A stretch of DNA of 64,000 nucleotides from Trileptium ribeirensis (GCA_030248225.1 JASANE010018627.1:1-64000); one strand, 5' to 3'; counted from the stretch's first letter, positions 36,765 to 49,639 are shown. The notes: a model not told the origin generated them from the sequence alone. Translations and numbers: made by a program.

Positions 36765-39700
36765 CACTGGATAAAACACAATAATGGCGAAATTATATGA
36801 ATGCTGTTAGTCATACATGTTAGAAATTAGCAGCAACTTTCATCCTATTGATTATGTAATTTAATTATAAGTAATTTATATACATAATATAATTTATATA
36901 CATAATATATTTATATATATAATTTATAATAAGAAGAAAATATAGTCTGAGTTGCTGGAACAGCTGCTATTATTGAACTTGGTTAAGGAATAGCAAATGA
37001 CAAGTTAGTTCTGGACACTATGTTGGTTTCAGTTTACGACCTTGAGATATATGTCACAAAATGTTAGAAAGGCTTACGTTTCGGAGCCTTTTACTAATAA
37101 AGATCGAATTGTAGAGTTTTAAGTATTGTCCTGCAGCCCAATCATTACAGTTTTTTAGGGAAGGGCTGCAACGATGTATAACAATTAATTAGTGGATTTT
37201 AGTGCAAGGCACTACAAGTATCAACAGGTTAATAGTAATATGAAAATACATTCAATATCAGCTCTCGTGTAAGCGATAACTGTGCCATCGGAAAAGAAGT
37301 AATGCACCGAAATTTTTAACTAAATTTGCCAGGAAACTGGGACACGGGATCCAATTAGAAATAGATTAAAATGACCCTATATACGGTCTTTTAGTATCTT
37401 ATGATATTACAAATTAGAGATTTTACCTTAGCTGCAATTTTGTACAAAGTGATGCACAAACAGCTGAATCGATCTGTTAAGAGATTTAAATTTTGAATAA
37501 TGATTCAGCACTTATCGTTCACGAATGAAAACTTGATCAGTCAGATGTATAATCGCGCAGTCTCACCACATAAATGTAGCGTTTGCTAAAAGCTATTTCA
37601 GCAAAATTGGTTAATCTGTTCAACAGACACATTTGCTGCAAATGATAATATCACGTTTACATAATGTAAAATGGCCGAAAAGAATTATTTATTAGTGATT
37701 TATAAAGACAAGAGAAACATTTTGAGCCATCATTGAAACCGATCTGACCTTTCTTTACCGAGTTATGACGATTAATATATACGCCATGAAGAATTTGCAG
37801 TAGCTATGTTATCTTAATTAAATGATGGAAGGCCCATTGCTTATCGAATGTATAATCAGTGCAAACATTAAAGAAAGAAAACAAAATTAGCTTAAGCCAT
37901 GAACGCTCATTGCTGCCAAACATGGAACAGCGAAGATTGCGCTGCGCTCTGCACTGTAGGGATTGCGAAGTTGTTTCTATTCGATTGCAATTGCGTCGTT
38001 ATTCGTTCACATTGTATGGTTTGTTTATTACAGAACAGAGCAACAGCTACTAGATACTTCAATGGTTTGCGTTCACCGTCTGTATCTGTGCATCCCCTGA
38101 AAGTCTCGACCCAATTCTCGATAGTCCCGGGCCGATTTGTCATTATACATACATAAGATACAACACATCCTTGTGGCGTAAATGTAAACAAAACAAACGG
38201 CTTTTAGTCGTAGTGATTGATGTTCTTTTGCAAAACTAAAATCCTAAATTTATTTTTGAGTCCAAAGCGCTTCGTGCAATATGTATCTTATACAAAAAAA
38301 TGGTTTTGCTATAAACAAACAAGACTTCGCGAACATTCCCGGCTTTTCATGTATATATAATCCTCAGTCGGTAATGCTACATTTAAAATGTCTTCACAAA
38401 CGATAAGACTTTGCCAGTGTCCAATGTATTTATATAGACTTGTCTTGCACTAAGGGTTAGTGTATCGAGTACTGCATGGCCTGTATTTGCGCCAACGCAC
38501 TCCAATGTTCTCTGACATGGGCTCGAATGAGACGTCGCTGATCATCGGTTTATAGATGAACTGCCATAAAAAGTTGATAATACTACGATAAAACTTTTGG
38601 GTGCTAAAGTAACAAAAAAAAGACGTTTGTGTCTTAAGTTTTTGTGTTGTCAGCTGGTCCGATCTGTTTAAGAATTGCTAAATATATCCTTATGGCACTA
38701 GCACAGACATTGGCGCATATGGTATAATGAAATTAGAAAAAAATTGACATTGCTAAACAACAACCGTCGGCTAAAGCTAATTTTGCCCAATTGTTGCCGA
38801 TTGTCCCCCAATTTTTGTTATTTGTGCTCGATGTTTGCTCATTTTTCCTCGATGTTTGCCAAAATTTTCCGCTGAACTTCGGCACGCAAGGGAGTACTTT
38901 GCTTGTGTCATGCCCGCATGGCCATCTTTCCCGGTCGACTTAACGGTGCCCGTTTCCACCGTTGTTGTTGCCCTCTATAGTAGAAAGGGAAAATAGTAAT
39001 GTGCTATCCATTCATGCGCGTCATCAATTAGGTAAAGGGGCATTTGGCTACCTTATGAGAGTCATAGTCATATATACAAAATTTGTAGACTTCCACAAAG
39101 CACATCAGCTAAAAATTACAAACGTCCCAAAACTCCGTACAAATAATTTTATGGCTCTAAATTTACTTATCGGCCAATCCTCGGTGATTAAATAAAATCT
39201 GTGATGATGGCAGACGTCATGGGTCGTAGGAGCTGCAAGTTGTGCAAGGCAGTCATTTAATATTTTACATAAATATCCGGTCGTTGAATCCAAACACGTC
39301 GCAGTACGGGTAATTTGAAGTTTTTTTATGTGGTATGTCATTCATAATTGTCATACGAACTTGATGGTGTGAAGGGAAGTGTGCTGAGAGATGTCCCAAA
39401 GACTTGTGCTAGTTTGGCTAGCATATTTTCGATTTTTGTATAGATATATACATAAATAAATATATATGTATATATATATATACATATTCTTCGGTTTTTC
39501 AGAACGTGAGTAGCATGTTCATGTGATTGTTATGACGATTTATGCGATAATTGTAATCCATCTTACTGTTTTTATCCGTTACCGCTCAGGCATACGCCGC
39601 CAGAAGCCAGATACCTCGTACTTCCAACTCGTCTGAATAAAATATACTACATGATTACAGATTTTCTAATGATTTCAAACTGAACACAAGGAAGACTACA

Positions 39701-40182
39701 AAAAAATTATTAATATGAACATGTTTTAATCGTTTGAACGAAATCAATTTGAAGAATTTATTAGTCTCAACGCTCATGCACTCGTCATCATGAAGCTCAG
39801 TACATATCAAAATTTACTCGCATATCATTAACATGAACATGTTTTAATCGCGTTGAACGACAACCACTTGAAGAGAAACACAAAGGAAAAACAGATAAAA
39901 TTCGCATTAAACTTAAAACTCGTTCTATTGTTGTTCAACGACCCTGTTTAGGGTAAAAATGTCGCGGAATACAACCAAAGATTAAAATTATTGCTGTTTT
40001 ATGACATCCTACATGGTTCAATGTTATTTGTTTACCCGAAAAAAGAATCGAACCAAAAATTGGCTATGTCTAGACCAGTTTTTGTCCAAAGATGATCCAC
40101 ATTTATACGAATATCTTATTTATAAGTCCATTAAGCCTTTGATACACGACTGAATTTTTTATATCGTTCAATGTATAATAAA
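36765..40182. other. Gene-free AT-rich stretch
   Basis: TA-rich runs lie at about 36860-36930 and 39440-39485. A diverged direct duplication (gaacatgttttaatcg) occurs at 39716 and 39835. A 'cccaatttttg' low-complexity patch lies at 38786-38960 (see findings). No gene is supported. Confidence 0.4.
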
Positions 40183-40375
40183 GTCCCGCCAGCGTCAGGG
40201 ATAGAACCCAGGCTTTACGGGCGAAAGCTTCGCACGGTATAACCACTGAGCTATTTAGAAGCTTCTGCTCGGTTCCTTAAGGAACCTCACAACGCCAGCG
40301 AGTAACAACGCACGTGCAAACATACAGTATACGACCAACATAGCTGTCGCCGCGCTTCGCAATGTAAGCTGTTTC
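40183..40375 (-). repeat. tRNA-like/SINE-like element, copy 3
   Basis: On the minus strand the conserved module (about 40265-40375) includes the 16-bp palindrome ggttccttaaggaacc (40271-40286). A good A box (TAGCTCAGTGGTTA, complement of 40240-40253) and B box (GGTTCTATCC, complement of 40199-40208) follow. A stem and loop at the anticodon position can be drawn, but the loop lacks the invariant U33. It is a tRNA-derived repeat rather than a tRNA gene. Confidence 0.55.
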
Positions 40376-42608
40376 TCTTTGGATACAGTGTGCATGAAAG
40401 GTTAAGCGATAACCTAATTTTCGATTAACATATGCGAAAATCTGTATCGTGAGACAAGAGTTTTGGAGCCAATGCCCGCTCTCAAAAAATGCTTATATAA
40501 GTTTGTTTTTTTTTTATTTTCGGAATATTTTTTCTGTGCCGACGAACGATACGTTTGTTTCGCGAAGTTACAAAAACGCGGTATAACATATTTTCAGGGT
40601 TGGTGCAAAATATTATTTCACAGAAATTAATGTAAAAAATTTGAGATTAATGCTTTCAAGTAGTGTTGGGCACCGGCCGGATCTTTCTGAATTTTTCCGG
40701 CGGCCGGCACCGAAAAAACGGCCCGCTGGAAAACGGGCGATCGGTAGAATGACCAGTCGGCAAAGCGACTTGTCAGTGACTTTTCCGGCTTGTATCCAAC
40801 TGTGCGATCGGCGGACCTCCTAAAGATTAATTTAAAAAAGTTTTCTGTGATAGTTTTTAAAAAATCAATCTTTTGGTGTTGATTGGCTCCAAATTGCGTT
40901 CTCCCACTGCATAGTTACGTGTAAAATCACATTGTTCTCTACAGTGCAGTTCCTATTGCAGTGTAACAATACTTAAATGTAGGCCAAGCTGCCTCGGACA
41001 AGGTCTTCCGTAGAAAAGCAAGCCTTCGGTGAAATTTCGGGACAGAGTATGACTGTTGTTTGTGTTAATAAAAATACGTCACAGCAGTTTATAAGTGGTA
41101 CTCTTTGGCAATTCTTTGAAATATGTATGGTTTGCATGACATGCGGTTGAGATTAATATTTCATTCGGTGAAAATGGAAGCTGCTTACAGTTTTCGTAGC
41201 ATCGAATAGCGCAGTGGAATCCACATAGTCTCGCATCACACATCGAACGCTGTTATTGACGGTCGATTCGACGACAACATCCGGAACCAAAAAATTGGAC
41301 CATATTAAAATACTTAAACATTTAATACGATAGAGAATGGGATCCATAAAGCATTTATTTTCGCAGATGCTAGCGTTTAAAGCACAAACCTAATTGCGGT
41401 ACCTATAATACCGTTTATGGCACAAGCCGAAAACAAAGTCACAGCCTAACGCCTGCAATAAAATCAGCTTACACTTTACAGTGATACCTATAATACGACC
41501 ATTACCATTTGGCGGTCTATGCTTATGAAATAAGCATAAACGTGACATTGCTCTATGCCACTTTATTTGATTTTCAGTGCCTAAATGGCTGGTATTAAAA
41601 CTCCAAGACCTTTTCAGTTGGTAGGCGGACTCCGGCGGTTTCGTGTGACAGTATTTCCATATATCCACAGTGGGACAGGGCAAAACCGCTTGCTGCTTCA
41701 TAAATATTACCCATATAGTTCCAAATTATCAGAGAGTAGTGTCTGATGCGGGAAAGAAAGATGGTCTTCCCCATGGGGGATCAACTGGTCTACGGCGTAC
41801 GGGTTGTTAGGTAGATGAATTTATAGAATTATTTGAGAACCAAAATTGGTCAGAATTTTCCCTGTGTTATAAATTTTTCCTTGGTTTTTCTATCTCAAGT
41901 TTTGGCAATTGCGCCCAATTTTTGCCCATTTCCACACGATTTATGCCTATAATTGCCTAAAATATGCCCCAAACTTTTGGCGCGAGAGGGGGCGGAGATG
42001 GGCCTGCAGAGCATTAGAGAGATAATCTAGCCACTCCTTCCTGTGGGCATGTATGATATCGGCTGGTCGGATTAGCGGCAGGCCGTAACTACCGGGCTTC
42101 CGTATTACCCGCTGACCAGAATACCAGCGGCCTTAATACAGGCCAAGCCAATAGCCACCGGCCGCGGCTTTTCTTGACTGCGCTCAATAGTAGTTATGTG
42201 ACATTCGGGCTGCGAACACCGGATGGCCATAATACCGGCAGGATTCTTTTGATTTTTGCCAAAAGTTTTGGTGAGGGCTTGGGTTAATATGTGGAGCCGC
42301 AGGAGCGGTAGGGCTATCTCCATGGCGGAGACCGGCGTTCTCCCTATTGGTGTCCGCGCTTAGGATACAACCGTCCTCTCCCCTATGAGCATATATATTT
42401 TGCATATATAAGGAGCTTCAAATTCCCAGAAAGCGGGTACGACGCGGGAATATCGTCGCCGAGGGGGGATTAGGTGTCGGCGGAGGAGGGGGAAGTGGGC
42501 AGGGTGGTAACTTTTGAAATATTTTTGGGAACTTAATTCAAAATTTTTTGGTACTCATACTACCAATTATCCCCCGATTTTTGCCAAATTTCCCCAATTT
42601 CGCCAAAC
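40376..42608. other. Gene-free stretch with transposon-end-like patches
   Basis: At 40600 (cagggttggtgc) and 40671 (gtgttgggcaccggccgg, then a ggccgg-rich array) are sequences like hAT ends, but no partner end was found. From about 41870 to 42610 the sequence becomes GC-richer with 'cccaatttttgccc' phrases related to patches at 38.8 and 43.1 kb. No gene is supported. Confidence 0.35.
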
Positions 42609-42612
42609 TTTA

Positions 42613-43100
42613 TACGTGACTAAACTTACGGTGACCCCGCCAACCATCCGATTCTGTCATTACCGATATCGGATCACAAACCCTTGTTACGGAAAACAGG
42701 CTTAATAATTTCATTCGGTTTAATGTTGACCGAAAATTGGCAAAATCAAATTCAAGTGCCAGAAATTAGACCTTGTGTTCGAACAGAATTTCGGCGATTT
42801 CAGTTGGCAGAAATTATGTTCCCTAATGTATTGTCATTTGAATTTAGATTATACAGTGTTCGCGAAAAATTTAATGCAAAAGTGACGCCACAAACAAATC
42901 GACAAATTTTCGTTCTCAAAAATTTATGTAAATTTACTTCGATTTTCGCGAACACAAAATGGTTAGATTTCAATTGCGAGCGCTGCGTTCGCGAAGGGTT
43001 TTACACTGAATTTCAATTGACCAAAAAGCGTTCCGTAACAAATGTTATGCAGAAATACAAAACGGGATGGTTGGCGGGCTTACCTGAAGTTACTCGCGCA
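42613..43100. mobile_element. TGCGCGAGTAAAC-family MITE, copy B (inverted)
   Basis: 488 bp in reverse orientation relative to copies A and C. The left end is tacgtgactaaacttacggt; the right end reads, inward, tgcgcgagtaacttcaggta. The TTA duplication lies at 42610-42612 and 43101-43103. A 203-codon open frame runs through it but is not conserved in the sister copies and is not a gene. Confidence 0.85.
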
Positions 43101-43103
43101 TTA

Positions 43104-45634
43104 TGCTCAGCTTTGCCCGATTTTTGGCTGCTTCTGCCACAATTTGCCACGCTCTTCGGCACGCGGGTAGTCTTACCGTCGCAGGGCGATGCGGAGATTC
43201 AGAGAGGATCATGCTACGACCGGCAAGGAGGCGGGAGTCTGCTGCGCCGCGAGAGGAGAGGGGTCCGAGCCTCGTGCGAAATAGTTCCCGTATAAGCACG
43301 TAGGTGTGATGTCATGTTGCATGCTGCGAACGTGGCCTCTCCAATCGTCAATCTTGAATAGGCGAGGACCTAAGCTGAAACAATATTGACAACATACCTG
43401 TTACATGTACAGTGTTCTGAATATTCTTACATTTGTTTTTGATTATTGCTTGCTTCGGCATACCGTTGATCACGAAATAAGATAGATGTACGCTGTCTCA
43501 GAGATATCCCCAAGGTCGAATCAAGGTGGCGGAACCGCGGATGACATCGTCCACTGGTAATGAGGTGTTGTGGATAAATTTTCGAAATATTTTGGGTTTC
43601 AAAATTTTTCTTAATTTTTCCTGAGTTTCCCAAGGTTTGACAAACGTTTCCACAAATTTTTCGCGTTCGGACGGAGTAAAATGGGCCAGGGCACCTTTTA
43701 GAAGGGGTGTGTGCGTGGGCTCGCGGGTTGCGGCGCATCGAATGCGGGTAGTGCGTTGTCTCGAAGCCCCCCAACAACCGTGAAATCCTGCATACGGTGT
43801 TGGTTGTACTAGGACCAGTTCTGGCCCTAAGGGATCCCCGCTGCACCACCATTTTCCTTGATGTGGTGCCCGGACAACCCCGGTTTCCACGACTCCCCGG
43901 TGATATATGCGATGACTTAAGGGAACCACTTAGCTTAGTAGGCTGCCGGCGGGTTAACCAGGGTGTTCGGCCTGGTCCCTATAATGGTCCACGTGCCTAA
44001 TGGTATGAAGGTCCCCCGAGGGATAGTCAACCCCTAAGCCTGCTCACAGGTAATAAGGCAGACTTGCCTTTCCCTCATTCTCCACTTAATCCCCTAAGCG
44101 GGGTTCTCTGATCCTAGCATAGCCTTAGTAAGGTTCCCTCGTTTTGTCCTAAGGTAAACGTAATGTCGTATCCTAAGGGCAGGCTTAATGCGCGGTCGCG
44201 CCTCTACCAATGGCCTGCTTGTGAGTGTGCCTCCTTGCCCCAGTCTACCGTTTTAATCCTAGAGTAATGCACGACCCAGCCAAAAACCAACATGGGGCAG
44301 ACTAGCGGTCCTAAAGGTGGCCTCGCTGGGACAGGCGCCCAGAATTTTGTTACTTATAATAGCACCAGGGCACTGAGGCGAGGGCCCCAGTTTCGTGAGC
44401 ACCTAGGCTTGGGCCCTAACGATTATTGGAAATTCATGTACTAAGATGCGAGGGTGGCGGACTCTAATGCTTGGGTGCGCGATACCATGAAACAAACTAG
44501 TCGATGCGATGGTTCGTGGCGGAGGGTTGCGGCAGGGGAAGTTCCTAATAGTTCAGGTATACGCTCGTACTAGGCGGGGTGCAATGCGAGAGCAGGCCCA
44601 ACAACTTAAGCGGAGAGTTACTAGGTGCTCGCGCCAGCGAAAATAAAAAGGGGCGATCCTGATCGGTTGAGAGTCACTACTGTACCGATTTGCTGTTGGT
44701 TACTACCCAGTTTTCACTAGAGCTTAATCCTAAATTTCTTAGGGAACCTAATTTGTCAATAAAAGTTTCGAGCTGCTTCGGAAAATTAAACACGGTTCAG
44801 GCGGTTTAGTATTGGAACCATTTTTTGTATTTTTGTACACTCCATGAATATGAATACCACCCAATCGGGGTGTACGACAAATTATTTACAGCATTGATAC
44901 TATAACGAAAATTTAATTCGGGTACCCTGCAAGATACTCCGATGCAAATGTTATGTCCTAAATGAACACAATATCCTCATTTAACATTTAATCAAGTGGG
45001 GCTCGTCATTTTAATGGAAAAGTCGACGATTTGGGCCTGTCATTGTAATTCGCTTACCCATGAAAGTGCTATCCTCTTTTTTGCCAGAGAAAATGCTGTC
45101 TATCCATTGAATCGCGATATTTTGTCCTCTACGTATTAAAACCCCAGATGAAGTGAGATTCCTGAAAATTTGTCGGGCTCTGGTCCGCAGTCGTTTGCAT
45201 AGCACACTAAGCAGAAACAAAGGAAACAGCGAACGAATGGGGATTCGATGCTGCTGCTCGACTTCATACAAACGGGGACAACTCGTGTCACCCGGAGATG
45301 CAAACGGCTACGTCCCCCGAGTTACTCCCATCATCACCGATAAATTTTGGTTAAAACTTATTTAGAAGCACCTCCTAATTATCTTTTCGTACTATAAAAT
45401 TTTCACTCAGTCTTATGTAACGAGTTGAATGTAGGCCGAGACAGTCCCGGTTCGTCGCCCGTCGGAAGACGGTCCACAATGTTCTTCAAATAAGGGAGAA
45501 ATGGAAAGCAGTCTGGACCCCTTGGCCCGCCGAGACGACATGCCAGGGGCAGCAGAGCCTTTCGATCAAAGGCCAGACTCCCAGGGCTCTCGGTCACCGT
45601 AGCTGCACGACTTTGGGTGCCTGGGTTCCTCCCC
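43104..45634. other. GC-richer island, class uncertain
   Basis: Composition changes sharply from the AT-rich surroundings. A 'cttcggcacgcgggtag' phrase near 43157 recalls 38878. From 43860 to 44640 there are many ctaag/cctaagg words. A TATA-like aaataaaaag (44641) is followed about 115 bp later by an AATAAA (44758-44763), an arrangement like a plus-strand LTR, but TG/CA ends were not found. Minus-strand open stretches at 45011-45271 and 45403-45597 lie inside the adjoining LTR's presumed internal region and contain no motif I recognise. Confidence 0.4.
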
Positions 45635-47743
45635 TGTTACGTGAAAATAAACAAACCCGAAATTTACAGATAACCCGCGGGATATCTCTCGGGAGACGCC
45701 AGCGCCGCGACGATGATCGCGACTGTCTCGAGACTTCTAGAAATTTTGTAAACAACTTTATTCAATCCCGATTGCTTAGAAATAGCAACTTTGCTCCCTA
45801 GCATTGCCCTAGAAATTTTGATCACTCCTTGGACCTGTAAACGGAGAAAATTTCCGAGGAGCGGGGAACCAGTCGAAGCACGAGCGAGTAAAACTTAAAA
45901 TAAAATTTTGATGCAATTTGCGAATTTCGGCGGGGTCCGACCTTTAAGGGCGCGTGGAGCATCCTTCCGACGCTCCAACGTCCGCAAAGGGCGGCCCTTG
46001 TAAGATCGCAACGTGTATCAAAGTAAGGGAGGGTCTCCACCGTGGGGGCGCGGCGAGAAACCTCCCTTAGTATTCCTAAACAAAGGAAAGAAAAAGAAGA
46101 CGAAAACCTAAATTAAATTCGAAAATGGCGACAATCGCCAAAACTTAAAAGGAAAAATGTCGACTGGTCCCGATCGGGGAACCGGGCAGTCTCTTTTATA
46201 CTGAAAGTAACCCCCCTTGTGTTTTGCTTGCCATCTGTACTGCCGCTTGGCTCGTTAGCAGAATTTCAAATTTAAAATTTTAAAATTAGGCGCACAACCT
46301 ACACACATCCTACAAGACACACAGAATAAATCAAAGCAATGACATCATAAACACAAAAATGATGACCAGCAACACGTAGCCCGTGGTCGCGACACAGCTT
46401 AGATTAATGCCCATATCGGGGCCTGTTGTTCATTTAGTGTCGGCAGCTGAAAAACAACTAAACCTCGCGCTGTTCGGCGGGCCTTCCACGATGGCAAAAT
46501 ATATCAGCGCTTTAGGCGCTTTAAATGTATTGTAAATTTTGTTAGTTTTTTGCTCATATTTCAGAACAGAACGGAGTAGGCGGCCGGGGGCGGGATCGTA
46601 TCCATGCACTGGCTGGTCGCCTACTGATAGGAATCCTGAATTTGACATAGTTGCCCTAGGACCCCGTTAGAGGCAGTTTAAAATGTGTGCGCGATAGCAA
46701 AATTTTGGGTCCCAAGTGAGTTATGGGGATAATGCGGAGGTCCGTTGAGGCGGGTGGCCCCGGTTTTCAATAATATAGTTAGTATAGGACCCAATTGAGG
46801 TACGGAGCTCCCAAAATCGGGGAGTTTTGGTTTGAGATGTGGTGATTTAGGACCCTAAAGTTTGAGAGTTTAAACGCTAGATGGGGGGTCCATAAGTACT
46901 TACGGGTTGGGGTTAAGTTGACCCCAATGAGAAATTCTGAAGCCTTATAGATCCCTAATTATAATTTGATATCCCCCTTTTTGTTTGAAATTTATAAAAA
47001 CCCCAAAATTCCAAATTTCGTATATCCATTGAAAAATGAATCTTTTCTCGCGCTGAGTCGATTTTATGAAGTTCTTTTTCACGTATCCAAATGTCTCACA
47101 CAACATATATGTACATATCATAAATTTCAGTTTTCTGCGCGTCAGGACAGGCCCCCGAGATCCGAATAAAAATAAAATCCCCGTTTGAACTTTGACAAAG
47201 ATCCTGCTCTCTACCTCGGCCCAACCTGACACGCAGTAGTATACTCGGTCCATCATTGCACACATTAACTATAAACGTAAATACATTATATATATTTTAG
47301 TTAAGGATGCGCACCGGAATCGACCCTAGGGCACCTAACCAACAAAACTGTTAAGTCAAATTGTGAAATCTTTCCCTTTGTCCGCGGCCGATTCGACTAC
47401 GCATCCATACCGCACTCCAATACTAACTAATTATACAATAGTACGTTAGTATTAATTATAATTCAATAGCAATCCTGGGATCGATCGGATACCCCAACCA
47501 TAAGATTTTAATTCGATTTTAGGTGCGAAATCACCCGTCGCACCTCGGGCTGGTGGAGCGTGATTACCTTTTATAGCACACAATTACAGTATTTTATTTT
47601 ATTCAACACAATTATGAATAATACATCAATAACCCCGGGATCACGCTCCACCGGTATCCGATCGCCCATTATCCACTGAATTTGAAGACCTGATGGCCTA
47701 ATTTTGAATTTTTAGAATTTGGCATAAAGCTCGGGCTGTAACA
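45635..47743 (-). mobile_element. Candidate LTR (Ty3/gypsy-like), 2.1 kb
   Basis: On the plus strand the segment begins TGTTACGTG and ends GGGCTGTAACA, so it has TG...CA ends with a 6-bp inverted TGTTAC. Read on the minus strand it contains a good TATA box (AGTATAAAAGAG, complement of 46194-46200 and neighbours). About 430 bp further on is an AATAAA (complement of 45757-45762), giving a U3-R-U5 layout with U3 of about 1.5 kb. Flanking pentamers (tcccc / ggtta) do not match, so it is either one end of a larger element or a decayed solo LTR. No second LTR and no gag-pol were found. Two strong hairpins lie in U3: ggtggagcgtgat with its complement (near 47552 and 47640), and aggtgcg/cgcacct (near 47521-47546). 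Confidence 0.45.
46190..46204 (-). promoter_or_regulatory. TATA box of the candidate LTR
   Basis: The minus strand reads agtataaaagagactg, a close match to the metazoan TATA consensus. It lies inside the TG...CA-bounded segment and upstream of its AATAAA. Confidence 0.5.
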
Positions 47744-48185
47744 GGTTACCTTCACTTTTGATTAAGGTGCTTTGCTTCTTCGGTTTAATTGCTCAGTCGA
47801 CATATAAAAGTTAATAAAAATACATCAGACCAACCCCCACCTTTGGTTAGCGTGCTTTGTTGTTTGCACTTTTGTTACATTGTGGTTTAATTGACTTAAG
47901 GTAAAAACTATGACATCTAACAGTGCTGACTGTTTTGCAATGGTTAAAGCTTTAGCTAATAATTATTTGCGCCGAAAAGATTTTAAAATTGTTGTCATAC
48001 GGTTTTAATATCTTACTCATGGCAATGGTTTCTGCATACCTACCCGAAATTTGTGAAAAAATTACCCGTAGTCGTAAGAATATTTTTATTAATGACAGAT
48101 TTCCTAAACTGTAGCATCTGTTTTTGTTTTGTGAAATAGAACAACCCGAGAAATTCCGTATTGACGCTGGAGATTCGATAATCTC
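47744..48185. other. Gene-free spacer
   Basis: Two loosely similar 'gtgctttg...ggtttaattg' phrases lie near 47769 and 47851. Nothing else is recognised. Confidence 0.35.
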
Positions 48186-48189
48186 CTAA

Positions 48190-48289
48190 TTCTAGAACAT
48201 TCTGAAACTTCTAGCACATTCCATAACGTCATTCCCAGAACATTCCAGAACCTTTTATGACGACAATTGAAGAATCTTCCAGAACGTTC
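48190..48289. promoter_or_regulatory. Cluster of three perfect heat-shock elements
   Basis: Alternating 5-bp units occur as TTCtaGAAcaTTC (48190-48202), GAAcaTTCcaGAA (48238-48250) and GAAtcTTCcaGAAcgTTC (48272-48289). A weaker array (GAAacTTC...TTC) lies between the first two. Three or more inverted nGAAn units are the known binding site of trimeric HSF1. An AATAAA at 48428-48433 follows, consistent with a short promoter/terminator unit such as an LTR. No gene start is visible downstream. Confidence 0.6.
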
Positions 48290-48489
48290 GATTACATGAT
48301 CACATATTCGAGAATGGTTTATGAGTACATAATAGCTAATGTCGAAACAATAACGTATGACTTCTTTCAGGGCATTTGTTACGTTTGTTTCATTCAACTC
48401 CGTTCGTGTTTTCCGTGTTTGTGTGTTAATAAACGTTTACTTCTAGTCCCGTTGCATGTGTTTTTTCATTCACACACTCGGAGATACAT

Positions 48490-49600
48490 TAACTTTCAGT
48501 CAGGGTTAAGGTTAAGCTGATTGTAAACCGCTGCGACCCGAGCATATTCGTTGTGGAGCGTGTAGCTATAACACTCAGTTATTTAAGACACCAAGCTGCG
48601 TTGCCTCAAATGCTGCGCATCCCAGGACATCACCGTTGCAGCTTTTATTGGCGGAAGTAAAATCAATGTTATGCAGGATATTTACGACGTCCGAATAATG
48701 TGGATATCATAACATTGTGTTTCGCGACCAGGTGCAAAATTTACTGGTAGAGAACGACAAAATCTTTATTTGAGAATCTATAAATGACAGTTTACTTCTG
48801 TGTTTTCGTGTGGCCTTCTGTGGAGATTTTTTGTTATATTTATATATTTTGCGGTCAATTTAATATATATGTTTGCCTTAGGCCAAAGATATCAAGACAA
48901 TTCATTTGATAGACTCGGATTACTGGTCAAAAAATATCTCATTTTCAAAACACTATAGATTGTGAGCTTTGCGGCCGCCCTTCAGCCTTATGGTTGACCA
49001 CCACATGTTGACCGCTGGGTATATATTGGTAGAAAGAAACCACACTAACCTGGCTAGTCCTGTCGCTCTTACACGTTCATTTCTCTCAGCCGGGCGTACC
49101 AGAATTTTTGCCATCAGCCGAAAATGCCGGCCCCCGCCCCCACTTTGGACTAGCCAGCTAACGTTAAGAATATTTAGAGTAGTTCTAGATGCCAGTTCGA
49201 TGTTTAAAAACTAGTTGCGAGTACCTAAATAAAGAAAATAAGGGGTAACCTGTAAATATATCGCTCTACCAGCGGATGGTTACTTTTTTTATAAAAAATG
49301 TTCGAGTTTTCTAAGGTAGAAGTCGTTGTCCCTCGAGCATAGGGAGAATCGTCAGGCTTAGACAAATCTATGAATGTTTTCAGAATGCATCCTTAACCTT
49401 AACATTCAATGTGTTTTTGAAGCAATCGTGATGATTTTGCCTTTAGGCAGGTCCAACATGTCGAGGCTTATGACTTAGCCGAAGTTACATAATTTAGCGT
49501 AGCGTCTAAGCATGTCCGCGAAACAAGAAGCTAGGGAAGGCTAAGGTAGCTATACCATTACGGTCTGTGATAGCTTAACAAACCTAAAAGAACAATGTTT
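48490..49600. other. Gene-free stretch
   Basis: An 11-bp inverted pair (ctggctagtcc / ggactagccag) lies near 49050 and 49144. No gene is supported. Confidence 0.4.
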
Positions 49601-49639
49601 GTTTATGCCTCACATCCGTTAGCCCGATGACCAAAAAGC

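Noticed and set aside
42684..43295. 203-codon plus-strand open frame
   Set aside because: It runs through MITE copy B; the sister copies at 36.3 and 59.9 kb do not keep the frame and no protein motif is present.
45011..45597. Minus-strand frames next to the candidate LTR as possible gag
   Set aside because: Short, broken by stops, and without a zinc knuckle or capsid motif.
43860..46250. Possible rRNA or spacer because of GC-rich composition
   Set aside because: No conserved 18S, 5.8S, 28S or 5S signature could be recognised.
49230..49292. Minus-strand tRNA-like sequence (TGGTAGAGCG ... GGTTACCCC)
   Set aside because: The boxes are too close together and no cloverleaf stems form; a chance match is likely.
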